From positions 69,981,006 to 70,045,005 of the forward strand of contig CATQJL010000223.1 in assembly GCA_958299035.1 (NCBI GenBank): a stretch of 64,000 bases of DNA, in the 5' to 3' direction. Source of the stretch: Cylicocyclus nassatus. Taxonomy: Eukaryota; Nematoda; Chromadorea; Rhabditida; Strongylidae. The notes under the pieces are model-generated. The model ran no database searches. It had not been told where the DNA came from and saw only the letters and a list, made by a program, of their open reading frames with translations. Made by a program: the position numbers and the translations under genes. This document shows, piece by piece, positions 23,891 through 34,790 of this stretch (position 1 is the stretch's first letter; every line of letters starts with the position of its first letter).

Positions 23891-24349
23891 TCTTATAATT
23901 TAGAATAGTTTATGAGCCTTAGGTGGCAAGATTCGTCATAATGGCGAAATCCGATGACGCAACAACTTAACTTTCTCCATGCTTTTGAAAAACTTTTTTT
24001 ATCAACTTTTTTGCAAGCACGAAAAAAAACCCCAAAAAGTTGCTACTGGTAATACGGCTCTGTCTTTTCTGAGAATCAATCTGTCACGGTTACATTCAAT
24101 ATGGTGCATTTCTTCAATGACGATTTGTAATATGAATGCAGAGCCTTCATAGTTGAGTTGCTGAAAGCATATCGATATCTACAAAGAATGACATAAATTT
24201 TTAATGGAGAGAGCTAACTTCAGGGTTCTCTTCCACGACTGAAGATTGTTCCACTCATCACAAGTTTTGCAAAGTAAGCAATTAAAACTTTCTTCTGATC
24301 TTGCTTGAATCCGGTTGAAGCTCTCTGAGAAAAGTCAAACGATGCTTTA

Positions 24350-24650
24350 TTAGCACATTCACGAAATTACGACCCGCCGGTGGATCACGTGTTCTGCCAT
24401 TTCGGAGAATGACCCACCGGTGGGTCGAAAGTTCTAAAGTTTTGATTTTGCTAGTTCACGATGAAACCTTTTGGGCAAAGTGAGTAAACTTCTGTATACA
24501 ACTCTTGAATACTTTCCGGAACATTAACACTTCGGGCTTAAAAAACTATTAATGGCCAGAAGATATTAAGCGAACTCAATATTGCAAAATATGGCTGTGG
24601 TCCGAAAAGGCATTCATCGAAAAACCGGCCTTCTCGTGAATGTGTTAGTG
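24350..24650. mobile_element. MITE with ACATTCACGA ends and paired palindromes (unit A)
   Basis: Left TTAGCACATTCACGA and right TCGTGAATGTGTTAGTG are inverted ends 300 bases apart. Inside are two GACCCACCGGTGGGTC-type palindromes (24368-24389, degenerate; 24409-24427, near perfect). The unit B copy is at 32363-32667, so the insertion predates the duplication. Confidence 0.55.
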
Positions 24651-25054
24651 CATTTTCGGATAAGTATCAGCACTAACGGGCAGGCTTAGAAAATGCTATT
24701 TAATCGAGGAAAATGAAGAGGCCGCAATTTGATTAGGCCAAAGTCTTTACTTAGATGCAACAATCACTCGAATTTTGTGATGTTATAGAGCTCAGAAACC
24801 TTTTGAATTTTACAATTGAACACTTTTTAAACCACCAGATTGTTATTAGGATAAATACCAAACTACTGCGCTAGCCATTGCAAAAAAGTTGTTTATAAAC
24901 AACTTCTCTGTCTTGGTTGTAAAAATTAAATTCAAATGACCGTCAACGAAGTTATTGCATTATCATAGCAACGCGCATTATATTCAGGAGGAAACAGTGA
25001 CCTTTTAAGATGTTTTAAGACGATTCAAGAATTACAAATCCCATTTAGGAAAGG

Positions 25055-25384
25055 ATGAATATGCGACTGATGATATACGTATTATTTATGGTGTTGGCAT
25101 TCGTTGCACTAGCGGGGGCTGGAGAGTTAAAGAAAAAAACAGTAAAGAAGTCAGCGACTAAGACTGCACTGTCAAAGAAAGCAAGCAGCTCAAAAGCAAA
25201 GCCTGAGACAGCACCTACAGCTGAAATTAATAACTTCGATGTCACTGACTCGGTAAAGTCATTTTCGAGCGTAGTTAAGAATTTGTCTCAAAGCATTTCA
25301 ATTATATTTCAGTGCAAGCATATGTGTGGTCGCCATAAGCCGAAGTGTGTGGCAAAATGCACGGAAATGATGTCGTTCGATTGA
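25055..25384 (+). CDS. Secreted C-x3-C hairpin protein A (probably two exons)
   Basis: Starts at ATGAATATGCG, 5 bases after a CCATTTAG acceptor-like sequence. A signal peptide (about residues 1-22, hydrophobic YVLFMVLAFVALAGA) is followed by a Lys/Ser/Ala-rich linker (residues 24-60). Unspliced, the frame gives 109 residues. I predict an intron at 25253-25312: donor TCG|GTAAAG, acceptor ATATTTCAG|TGC, 60 nt, phase 0, no in-frame stop. The spliced product would be 89 residues: exon 1 25055-25252 (66 codons), exon 2 25313-25384. Exon 2 starts at the first cysteine and has C-x3-C-x6-C-x3-C. Support for the intron is the position-matched, stop-containing intron of the 42.6-kb paralogue. C-x3-C...C-x3-C is the pattern of alpha-hairpinin-type helical hairpins; function is unknown. 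AATAAA follows 10 bases after the stop. Confidence 0.75.
   Translation: MNMRLMIYVLFMVLAFVALAGAGELKKKTVKKSATKTALSKKASSSKAKPETAPTAEINNFDVTDSVKSFSSVVKNLSQSISIIFQCKHMCGRHKPKCVAKCTEMMSFD
25253..25312 (+). other. Predicted 60-nt stop-free intron (exitron candidate), gene A
   Basis: GTAAAG...TTTCAG, a multiple of three, in phase 0 and without a stop. Retention adds 20 residues between linker and hairpin rather than truncating the protein. Equivalent introns are at 33382-33438, 42727-42778 and 53108-53167. Confidence 0.55.
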
Positions 25385-25914
25385 TCTTCAAATAAATGAT
25401 GTGTTGTTAACCTATCCTTAAGCGTGAAGGTAGAGAAATAAACGCTTAAAGGCTTGTTTCGTCCATCTGATTTGAGAAATTTCAAGTTATAAAACTGATT
25501 ATTCGATAACCAACACAGTTAGTATAATAATAGGTTGTAGAATACAAATTGAAAAACTTTCTATAGAAAAAGCTTACATAGCGTTTGTTCTTGAAATATA
25601 CTACACATAGAAGATCGGCCTGTCTGATAAAAACACCCAGTGTCTGCAACCGCCTGCACCCGTATTCATCAGTGAACCCTCTGACTTAACCTTACCCAGT
25701 AAAGGCTGCTGCATGACGAAGCGCAGAAGCAGTATTAGTTGAGCGGGCGCGAATCTCGCGCGTATGTTCGCCGTATGTGAATCCTGCGCCTCATGCGCTC
25801 TGCGGCTAATGAAACCGCGTTCGCGCACAAAGATATTGCGCCTTCGTCTTGCAGCAGCCTATAGGCAGAGTAACCCATGATCGGTATTCACAAACGCTTT
25901 CGCAGGTGGGTTAG

Positions 25915-26366
25915 CTTAAAGGTAGCGTCCATCGAAAATTCCGCCTCCCATGTTTTTGCCATTTCGGGGCCTTTCCGTGGCCCTCATTACAGTTATGAAA
26001 TTCTAATTGTCCAAAACCTCCAAGAACCCGATTACTGAGGACTCTGGCTTGAGTCACGAACGGTTTCCAGTATATGGGTGGGCGGAGTTTGATAAATTTG
26101 GGCGCGTACTTGGTAGCACTTTAGCCTTTCCAGGCCCATTATCTCCATTCAGAGGAATGGATTAGAGAGCCGGAGCATCGATCGATGACGAAAAGTAGCC
26201 TATGACACCCGCCGGGGCCCGAAATGTATGTGTGCCAAGCTTGGTCCGGATCGGTTCAGAAATGGAATTTTCTATTCGGAACATACGTACACACATACAG
26301 ACAGACAGACAGACATACAGACATACAGACATACAGACAAACAGACATTCAGCTTTATATATAAGA
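25915..26366. mobile_element. Degraded AAAGGCAGCG MITE with retroposon copy 2 at its right side
   Basis: TTAAAGGTAGCGTCC at 25915 is the MITE's left end, shared with 34017 and 46619 in the other copies. From about 26172 the sequence switches to the ATACAGAC-tailed retroposon (ATCGATCGATGACGAAAAG ... ACAGACAGACATACAGAC ... CAGCTTTATATATAAGAT, ending about 26366). Unit B has no retroposon at that place, so it arrived after duplication and replaced the right part of the MITE. Confidence 0.6.
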
Positions 26367-27914
26367 TTCATGCAGAACATCTCTATTACTTACCTATGAG
26401 CGCCTTGGATGAATTACCTAACTCAGCAGAGGCGATATAAAACTTGCATTCTTTGAATTGGATAAGGGAGGACAGATTATTGCTTGCAGATTGAGGGCCA
26501 AATTTTCTATCAGTAGGATTTGTTATGTATGGGCAGACTAGACAGTTGAAACCATGAGTAAGAAGAATTTGAAGCTAAGGCAAACCCGAGTGACTATAGA
26601 AAAATCTGTCCTAAATCTACAAACTAAATATGCCTCGGTCTTCCATACCCGTAAGCTCAGTTGAGTGGCAATATGTCGTTCCACGAATTTGCAGCATAGA
26701 GATGAAACGGTTCGTAAACCGTAGTGAAATAATAAATTTTCACTGTTTCGAAGATGGTTTTGATCAAGTCAAGTAAATCACACTTATCTACAGCCCAGAT
26801 ATTCATCGATGATACAGCAATATCAAAGATTTGCTAATTAACATCTGCACGTCATTAAATTGGCACAGCACTCACACATTCGTCATGCTCCTCCGAGAAC
26901 GAAATAGTTGATTACTACTAAAGATGCCCGACAATAACAAATCCAACTCTTTGGATGACACTTACGAAACAGAGAATAATTTTGCATAAGAAACTAGCTA
27001 TACTGTACTGGCAGTATCTTGAGTTGTAAGCTAGAGTAGTAAATTAATATTCAGCTGAGCCCTCTGCGCTAATTTTCGCGTATCCATGTGACTAAACCGA
27101 CGTAAGGGCGGCATGGGAGGTATTTCATTCCATAACATATTTATTCATAAAATATTGAGCACCCGTAATTCCAAAACAGTCCTGTGAGATAGAAAGAGGC
27201 TTGCCGCAGTTAAATTGGAGGTTTCCTGTGATTCTGGATAGTTTATTGAGCATGTTTCTTACTTGTAGGAAAAAAGATAGCAAGAACGAGTAGAATGAAG
27301 AAAACCGTGTTTACAATTCTTAGCAAAGACACGAGTATTCTTTAATCAATCATGTTCGTAATTTTGTAAAACGCTGTTTTTGTCAAAATAAATTTGGCAC
27401 AGATCCAATCAGGGAAGTATTTATTTTGAACTCCCTTTAAGTGTAGCAGAACAAGATTTTATGGACGTTGCTAGTAAAAAAAGAAAAGTACCTAAGTTGC
27501 ACCACTTACAAGAATCCATTTCAGAAGGGATTGATATAATAATGACTTTGGCGTTTTCCCCCTTCCCCGCGATTCTAACCCCTTTTTGCCCTCTAGCCAG
27601 GGCATGACCCCACACATTCTACTTCTCAAAACTACTCAAACGGTTATGCGTGCCAGCCTTACACTAATGCGCGGATCAGCCGGTTGGAAGTTCGGTGCTT
27701 TGATGCACACAGTGCTCGTTCAAAATCTTTGAAACGTGAAGAGCTTGGCTTTACAACTTCCCAGCTTTATGTTCTTCTCATCTTACTTCAAACAGGTGGT
27801 ATTATCCCAAAAACTTTCCCGATTGAGTCGTTTACTCAACATTTGTTGCATAGACCAGATTAAACATTGTTTAGAGAGTATGAAAGCGGAATAAATTCTT
27901 GAATTCAAACTTCT

Positions 27915-29930
27915 TACACGGCCAATTTTTCGATCACTGCCGTTTCAAGCCAGAGCCTTTTTCGCTTTGCCAAACTTACGACCCACCCATGGGTCGTATT
28001 GTCCCAAATGGTAGTCTTTTTGCAAAAAGTTCAAAAATGTCTCCGAAAAATGCCCAAGGGTTATCGAGTGCGCTGGATATCAAAATATGATCAGTTTTTG
28101 GCATTATACTGCAAGAATACGGTAGTTGTTCTGTGGGAGAGCCCAACATTATTGATTTCCATAAAAAAATTGTGTTATTTCACGTGCTGATCATGATTGT
28201 AGTGTCCACTTTGTTCACAGTGGGGCTACGGTAGCAGTGCGCTGGAGTTTTTCGTAAAAATCAAAAATGATGTAAGAAGGCCGTATTAGAACGTGAGACT
28301 AACAATTTCGTAATCAGCATGCTACAAAACCTATACATCTAAGATTTTAAATCCTTGCATGAATAAGGCGGTGTATCAGGATCCTCCAAGGGCCTGCCGT
28401 TTGTTCTCCACGCGCGCCCCTGAGGGCAATAATCTCTTCGAGCCGTCCACGCGCTTATGTCGCACTCGTCTCGCACATTCCTGCGATAGTTCCCCTCCGG
28501 ACAGTTGCCTTGTTTCTCCTAGCAATTAGCAAGCTCACTGCTGGAACGGTTTTATTTAAATGATAGAAAAAGAAAAAGCAGTGGGAACTATCAAAATAAT
28601 AAAAGTAAACTGACAATGGTGACTCTTGCCAGAGAAGTCACTTAGTCGAATGGCGCTGCTTTTATATCTGTGGAGCGTTCTTCCAAGAAATTTATAGGCT
28701 TTTTCGATTTATTAATGAAAATCCTGTCCAGAAAGAAAAGACGTGTAGACGGCAGCATGGCCGGAAAACACTCGAAAACGTACAGATGACGTCAGACTAA
28801 ATGTAGGATGCTTAACAAGTGTTAGATTGAGTCTGCATCCTTCTGTGGAATTTATTTTGCAGCTCAAAATGCATGAAATCTGGCGATAAGAAAAAGCTCG
28901 AGATTTTTCTTTGAAGGAAGCTTCGCACAAACTGGGCATTTAAGAGAGAAGTCAGTTGAAAATTTTTCATCAACAATTGCTGTTATACCGGTCCTGCTGA
29001 ATAAAATACGTGTTTAAAGCGTCGGCCCCCATAGGGGTAAAAGTTTAGGTACAGCGGACCTAATGAACTGCCAAAAAATGATGTACAATGTTTTTTGAAG
29101 TTATATATCTCCAAAAATATGCTCATGACTTCGCTCCGCTGATAAGAAAACATGATCCCGTTTGCTTCTTTTGTCCATCATATCTCAGTAGTCACAGCGG
29201 ATGTATCTGACTACTAGTCAGTCTGTTTACATACTTTTTGTTCATTACTGACAAATCTCTGATGCGGTGACCTTTCCGAATACAAGACAACACTTGTTTA
29301 ATCCACCTTGACTAAGGAGACCGAGTGCTTCACCTCTATTTGTTGATTACTAAGAGTTTCACATCTTCATCTTTTGTTATCATTAAAAAATCCTCGTTCA
29401 AGCAGTGACCTTTCTAATAAATGCCAGGAGAAATAAAGCAACTGTCCGGAGGGAATCTATCGCAGGAATGTGCGAGACAAGTGCGACATAAGCGCGAGGT
29501 AGGCACGAAGGTATTATTGCCTCCCAAGGGCTCGCCTGGAGAAGAAGCGGCGGGCCTTTGAAGGACCCTGCACGCCTTCCGATGAACCATGCGAAAATCA
29601 ATAAAATTAAGATCGATATTTTTTGATGGGCTAACAACACTCTCTTGCCCGCCTCGTATTTCTCGTGCATGTACACTTGAATGTTCAGAAACAGCATCAT
29701 TCTGCGAAGAATTTGAGCTAAAGTCTGTGCCTTACTTCTGTCCACGGTATGTCTACCGTAACATTACATTACAGTGTCCCAAGCATGGACCTCTCTGGTT
29801 GGTGCTTCGCCTAGGTGTTCCCAATCATGTGCCAGATCCCCGTAAAAATTCCATTGTAAACTGACAAAGCTACAGCTTTAAGACTCTTACGACCCATCGG
29901 TGGGTCGTATTGTCGTGAATGTGTTAATGA
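27915..29930. mobile_element. Unit A-specific 2-kb insert with inverted arms
   Basis: Absent from unit B, where the flanks join at about 36515. The right end, GTCGTGAATGTGTTAATG, matches the ends of the 24350 MITE family. A TACGACCC...GGGTCGTA palindrome lies near each end (27977-27998 and 29888-29909). Internally 28360-28545 and 29405-29590 are inverted copies (for example ATTCCTGCGATAG versus CTATCGCAGGAAT). A larger relative of the palindrome MITE is likely. It contains the six-cysteine frame at 29589. Confidence 0.55.
29589..29864 (+). CDS. Six-cysteine open frame of unknown status
   Basis: ATG-started frame of 91 codons. The first 20 residues are only weakly hydrophobic, so a signal peptide is doubtful. 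From residue 20 the cysteines are spaced C-x7-C-x3-C-x6-C-x11-C-x9-C. The inner C-x3-C-x6-C-x11-C equals the first part of the pattern in the 19.0-kb minus-strand gene, which may be coincidence. It lies inside the unit A-specific insert and starts next to an inverted arm, with no counterpart in unit B. It could be a transposon-borne gene, a captured exon or a chance frame. No family recognised. Confidence 0.25.
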   Translation: MRKSIKLRSIFFDGLTTLSCPPRISRACTLECSETASFCEEFELKSVPYFCPRYVYRNITLQCPKHGPLWLVLRLGVPNHVPDPRKNSIVN

Positions 29931-31730
29931 ACTTTTTCATTTTTCTTTCAATAAACCTTTTCAATTTTGTAACTCGTCTTCACAAAAAATCTCTTTTCTG
30001 CAGGAGTTCGGTGTTAAACGGAAATTTGTGCCAATATATGATTCCTCAAATAGTTGAGGGCAGGAGAGGCGGTTCTCAGTTACCAATTCTAGCCACATTC
30101 AATCTTGACTTTCACCCTAGCTCGGTCTTTAGCTCCGTGAAAATTCTTCACCGAGCAGATAACTTCGCGAAGTTTTCTGCAAATGCCATGAATTCGAACG
30201 GCTGACTACTTGCTTATGTTCTAGTAGAGTACCTGAACAAAGCCACATAAAAGCGCTCAGTAAACATGACTTTTGTAAGCTAAAGTATTGTTGCGAAGAT
30301 CAAAATAGAGAACCTTACATTCAGCTTACATAAGATACACATAGAGAGTAAATGTTGACCACACATCTAAAATTTCTGTGATCAGAACCACGAACCTTCT
30401 GTGTTCAGACAGCCAAGTACCTTCGTACGACTTTGTAGGAAATTATGAGCGGCTGTCCGTTTTCAAAAACTTCTTCACTAACTTTCCTACAGCAATAAGG
30501 TCTTTTTTAGACATTTCTCTGGCAAGAACATCGCCATAATTTTTTACAAGGTATATGTTTGAAAAAGCGAAATTGTGAAAGAACTAATCTGTGCGCAATT
30601 AGACTTTGAGTGAGCCAGTGTAATGATTATGATCTGAGGATTTTATTTCGTCACGCTAGAACAGTGTTTTAGCATTGAAGCATTTCGTTCGCAGACAAAC
30701 TTCTTTTGTGTTTCCATAGCGCTCAGCAGAGATAGTTCTTTTACAAGCTGCATGTCGTTTTTTTTGAGAAAGAAAGCAAAATGAAACCTGTAAAGCTTCT
30801 ACACGAAAAAATGACGGGATCTCAAAAAGCGCTACTTCCTTTCAAAGAACTACAGCATTTCACACTGCTGAAATGGTTGTCTAAGAAAAGCTTCCAGCTT
30901 GAATTTTCTGCGCCACTGGGCCTCCACGACGTCAGCCTCTCCCGTGGGCTTGTAAAGTCTAATTAGCCATGAAGTTATGATTTATCACGTGTAAATGAAA
31001 TTAGTCGCTCTCATAATTGGTTCTAACCAAATTCATCTATGTTTCCGTTTCTCTTCGTAACTTTTGTACGAGACCCCTTTATTCAAATTCTCCCGGCCAA
31101 TACATTCTGGACAAAACTTATATGTTTTAATTCGTTATGAGTTCGTGCATATTTATAAAGAAAAGACAACTTAATAGAGAAGTTTATACGGTTCTAACAA
31201 GGGACGGATGCTTGGTTGAATTGGAGTGTTTATTGAGCGGTTTACTGTCTTATAGAGCATGGAAAGCTGATTTCAAGTCTATTTTCGGTAACTGGAAAGC
31301 GCTACCGGAAGAGACTATGAAAAATTTTTGAAGCCAAAGTTTAAACAAACGGCTACAATTAAATATTCTGAACTGAATCCTGTGAACTCACATAGGTCTA
31401 TTTTTACTTCTAGGGTGCTTTATGCGATTAACGCTTTTAGCCTGATAAACTTATGCTAGTCATTACTTCTTTCAAGCTCGAAGGACCACAACATTCGTTT
31501 TCACTTTGGCTAAAACCTTAAGTTTTCGCCTTATAATATTACTACAACTCCCCTCCTGGAAGCGCTTTGAGAATACCGAAAACAAATTCAAATTAAAAAT
31601 AAGCGTTCTGTGCTCTATAAAACGGTATACATCTCATTTAGAAAATGCAATTCTGTCAAGTATCTTTTCCTTGTAAAATATGTATGCAGAGAAGCAATAA
31701 TTTAATTACATAGAAGGACATATTACAGAG

Positions 31731-31812
31731 GCAATGAATATTTGCTTGAGAACAGATGCGTAACTATGCCACAGGTAGAGTTACCCACCTGTTCATTAAC
31801 AAATATTCATTG
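31731..31812. repeat. Hairpin upstream of the unit B gene
   Basis: Counterpart of 23691-23779. Stem ends GCAATGAATATTT and AAATATTCATTGT are unchanged; inner stem GTAACTATGCC and GGTAGAGTTAC has one mismatch more than unit A. The loop and flanks differ. Confidence 0.6.
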
Positions 31813-31849
31813 TACTAAATGCAAACCGAATTTTGTTCGCTTTATATAT

Positions 31850-31920
31850 AGTGAGGAATTGAAATGCATATAAGGAAAGCAGTTCAATTCGTTTTCAGTT
31901 TTCTCTCTTTTCGAAGTTCC
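31850..31920 (+). promoter_or_regulatory. Conserved TATA-like block upstream of the C-x3-C gene (B)
   Basis: GTGAGGAATTGAAATGCATATAAGGAAAG followed by AATTCGTTTTCAGTTTTC, the unit B version of 23812-23890, 1.2 kb before the gene. A promoter role is inferred from conservation and position only. Confidence 0.4.
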
Positions 31921-32362
31921 TTTTTCTTATAATTCAAAACAGCTTATGAGCCTACGGTCAATTTGTGTCATAGTGGCGAGATCAAATTTAACTTTCTCCA
32001 TGCTTTAGGAAAACTTTTTTAAGCTACTTTATTGCAAGCACTAAAAAAAACCCAAAAGTTACTACTGGTAATACGGCTTTGTCTTTTCTGAGAATCAATC
32101 TGCCATGAATACTTTTAATATGCATTTCTTCAATGACGATTTGTAACGATAGATGCAGAGCTTTCATAGTTAAGTTGCTAAAAGCATGTCGAATTTGCAA
32201 AGAATGACATAAATTTTAATGGAGAGAGCTAACTTCAGGGTTCTCTTCCACGACTGAAGATTGTTCCCCTCATCGCAAATTATGCAAAGTGAGCAATTGA
32301 ACTTTCTTCAGATCCTGTTCAAATTCGGTTGAGGCTATCTTAGGGAATTGATTCGATGCTTT

Positions 32363-32667
32363 ATTAGCACATTCACGAAAATACGAACCACCGGTAGGTC
32401 ACGTGTTCTGCCATTTCGAAAAATACGACCCACCGGTGGGTCGTAAGCCTTCTAAAGTTTTTGATTTTGCTAGATCACGATGAAGCCTTTTGGGCAAAAT
32501 GATTAAACTTCTGTATACAACTCTGGAATACTTTCCGGAACATTAACATTTCAGACCTAAGAAACTATAAGTGGCCAGAGAATATTAAGCGAACTCAATA
32601 TTGCGAAATATGCTGTGGTCCGAAAAAGCAGTCATTGAAAACCGGCCTCTTCGTAAATGTGTTAATG
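32363..32667. mobile_element. MITE with ACATTCACGA ends and paired palindromes (unit B)
   Basis: Counterpart of 24350-24650. The second palindrome, TACGACCCACCGG followed by TGGGTCGTA (32424-32445), is perfect over 22 bases; the first (32382-32402) is degenerate, as in unit A. Confidence 0.55.
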
Positions 32668-33057
32668 ATGCCCTCAGTTTCGGATAAGTATCAGCCATAA
32701 AGGTCTCGAAAATTCTTTTTGATTGAGAAAAAATGAAGAGACAAAGTATGATTAGGCCAAAGTCTTCACGTAGCTGCGACTATCACTCGAATTTTGTAAT
32801 CTTATAGAGCTCAAAAACCTTACATTGTTTGAATCACTGCAGATAGGGTAGGATGATTGATAGGATGGATACCAACTACTGTGCTAGCCATTGTAAAAAA
32901 AAGTTGATTAGAAACAACTTCTCTGTCTTGGTTGTAAAAATTAAATTCAAATGACTGTCAACAAAGTTCTTGAATTATCTTAGCAACGTGCAACTGAGTA
33001 GCAAACAGTGACCTTTTATGATTTGATTCAAAAATTACAAATCCCATTTAGGAAAGG

Positions 33058-33513
33058 ATGAAAATGCGACTGATTATATACGTATTCTTTGTGGTCCTGG
33101 CATCTGTTGCATTAGCTAGGGTTGAAATGGGTGAGGAAAAGAAGAAAGTAGGAAAGGAAAGGAAACCAGCAGCTAAGCCTGCACCGGCGAATCCAGCGGC
33201 AAAGAGTGTAGCAAAGAATGTAGCAGCTAATTCTAAGGCAAAGAAAGCCGCGCCTGGGGCAAAAGCAGCTAAGTTTGAGGAAGAGAAAGCAGCTAAGCCT
33301 CGGGCAAAGAAAGCAGCTAAGCCTGGGACAAAGAAAGTAGCAGCTCAACCAGAAGCACCAGACTTCGATAACACTGAATCGGTAAAATCTTCGAACGTAG
33401 TTGAGAATTTATCCTCAAAGCATTCAATTACGTTTCAGTGCAAACATTTCTGTCAACGCGATCTGAAGTGTGTGAAAGAGTGCATGGAACTGTCGATGAT
33501 GCTCGGTGCATAA
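33058..33513 (+). CDS. Secreted C-x3-C hairpin protein B (probably two exons)
   Basis: Paralogue of the 25.06-kb gene. ATGAAAATGCG start after the same CCATTTAGGAAAGG leader. Signal peptide about residues 1-20 (IIYVFFVVLASVALA). The linker (residues 21-108) is much longer than in gene A and is built from irregular AAK/AKKAAKP-type units, so it has expanded by internal repetition. The predicted intron is 33382-33438 (57 nt, TCG|GTAAAA to CGTTTCAG|TGC, phase 0, stop-free). Exon 2 (33439-33513) encodes C-x3-C-x5-C-x3-C plus a short Met-rich end. Product 132 residues spliced, 151 unspliced. AATAAA lies 10 bases after the stop. Lys/Ala-rich linkers of this kind are disordered and DNA/polyanion-binding in other proteins; here that is speculation. 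Confidence 0.75.
   Translation: MKMRLIIYVFFVVLASVALARVEMGEEKKKVGKERKPAAKPAPANPAAKSVAKNVAANSKAKKAAPGAKAAKFEEEKAAKPRAKKAAKPGTKKVAAQPEAPDFDNTESVKSSNVVENLSSKHSITFQCKHFCQRDLKCVKECMELSMMLGA
33382..33438 (+). other. Predicted 57-nt stop-free intron (exitron candidate), gene B
   Basis: Differs from the gene A intron by one codon in length while keeping frame, donor and acceptor. Retention would add 19 residues. Confidence 0.55.
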
Positions 33514-34016
33514 TCTTCAAATAAATGTTGTGTTGTTAACCCATCTCAAGCGTGGAGGTAGCCAAATAAATACCTACAGGCTTGCCTCGTTCATCTGAAT
33601 TTAGAAATTTCAAGATATAAAACTGACTACTCGCCATCCAACACAAGTAGTATAATAACAGGTTGTTGATTTTCATAGAAAAAGCTCACATAGCGTTTAT
33701 TCTTGAAATAAACTACACATGAAAAGTTGGTCTGTCTGATAAGAAATATTAGTGTCTGCAACTGCCTGCGCCCGTATTCATCGATGAACCCTCTGACTTA
33801 ACCTACCCAGTAAAGGCTGCTGCGTGATGAAGCGCAGAAGCAGTGTTAGTTGAGCGGGCGTGAATGCTCGCGCGTATCTCCACCGTTGTGAATCCTGCGC
33901 CTCATGCGGCTAATGAAACCGTGTTCGCGCACAAGGATACTGCGCCTTCGTCTTGCAGCAGCCTATAGGTAGAGTAACCCATGATCGGTATTTACAAACG
34001 CTTCCGCAGGTTGGTT

Positions 34017-34790
34017 AGCTTAAAGGCAGCGTTCACAAAAATTCCGCCTCTCATGTTTTTGTCATTCCGGGCCTTTCCGTGGCCCTGATTACAGTTATGA
34101 AGTTCAAATGTCCAAAACAGATTCCTGAGAACTCTGTGCAGACGGTTTTCAGCAATGGGTGGGCTGGGCTTGATAAGATCTAGGCGGGGCTTGACAGCAC
34201 TTTGGCTGTCCCAGACCCATTACCTCCATTCAGAAACAAGATTAGAGAGCTGAACCAACGCAGATGCCCTCTCCTCAGGCCTACATTCAGGATTAACACA
34301 GCGGAGGGGTTGGATTTGACCTGGACACTGCCTTTAAAGGCACCGTCCACCAAATCAAGGTTGATGAGATTTTGATCTGTATAGTAGAGAACCTCCTAAC
34401 TAAGCCATCGCCCAAGTCTCGCCGCGAAAGGTGAATTTCGAAGCGAGAAAACCGCTCCAGAAGATCACGCTGACTCCGCCCATCAACGTGTGGTCTAAAG
34501 ATCAAAGTCGAAAATCGGACTTAAGGCAGACAGAAATTTATCAGGGTACCGCGAATTCGTTGATAGTAGTGAAAGGGTTTACGACAAATCTGGATACATT
34601 AGCCCAAGTTGCACTTATTGTCTTCAGACCACCCACTTGATGGGCGGAGTCAGCTTGGCTTTCAGGAACGGTTTTCTCGCTTCGGTAATCATCTTTTGCA
34701 ACGAGAGTTGGGCGATGGCTAGTTAGGAGACCCTCTACTACATAGCGTCAAAATCTCATCAACCTCAATTTGGGTGGACGGTGCTTTTAA
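34017..34790. mobile_element. Two AAAGGCAGCG-family MITEs, one nested at the end of the other
   Basis: Outer element: TTAAAGGCAGCGTTCAC at 34017 with a right end GACACTGCCTTTAA at about 34335. Inner element: TTTAAAGGCACCGTCCACC at about 34335 to GGACGGTGCTTTTAA at 34790, with arms of about 180 bases (GATGAGATTTTGA versus TCAAAATCTCATC). Copy C at 46.9 kb reads straight from TTGACCTAGAG to CTTTTAAGCTGACGTCAG without the inner element. The 69- and 70-codon frames here are not genes. Confidence 0.7.

Larger units (their letters stand above)
22200..30672. repeat. Tandem segmental duplication, unit A
   Basis: Collinear with unit B (30677-37236). Shared landmarks include TACAAGCTGCATGTCGTT (22275/30751), CACGACGTCAGCCTCTC (23370/30927), the hairpin (23691/31731), the TATA-like block (23831/31867), the palindrome MITE (24350/32365), the C-x3-C gene (25055/33058), TGAACCCTCTGACTTAACC (25674/33785) and AGTGTAATGATTATGATCTGAGG (30617/37176). 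Unit A is longer because of a mariner-type element (22418-23328) and a roughly 2-kb insert (about 27915-29930). Nucleotide divergence is substantial, so the duplication is not recent. Non-genic parts hold no further gene that I can support except as listed. Confidence 0.85.

Noticed and set aside
26282..26345. ACAGACATACAGAC run as an independent microsatellite
   Set aside because: It is the 3' tail of the retroposon, always followed by TTCAGCTTTATATATAAGAT in the window.
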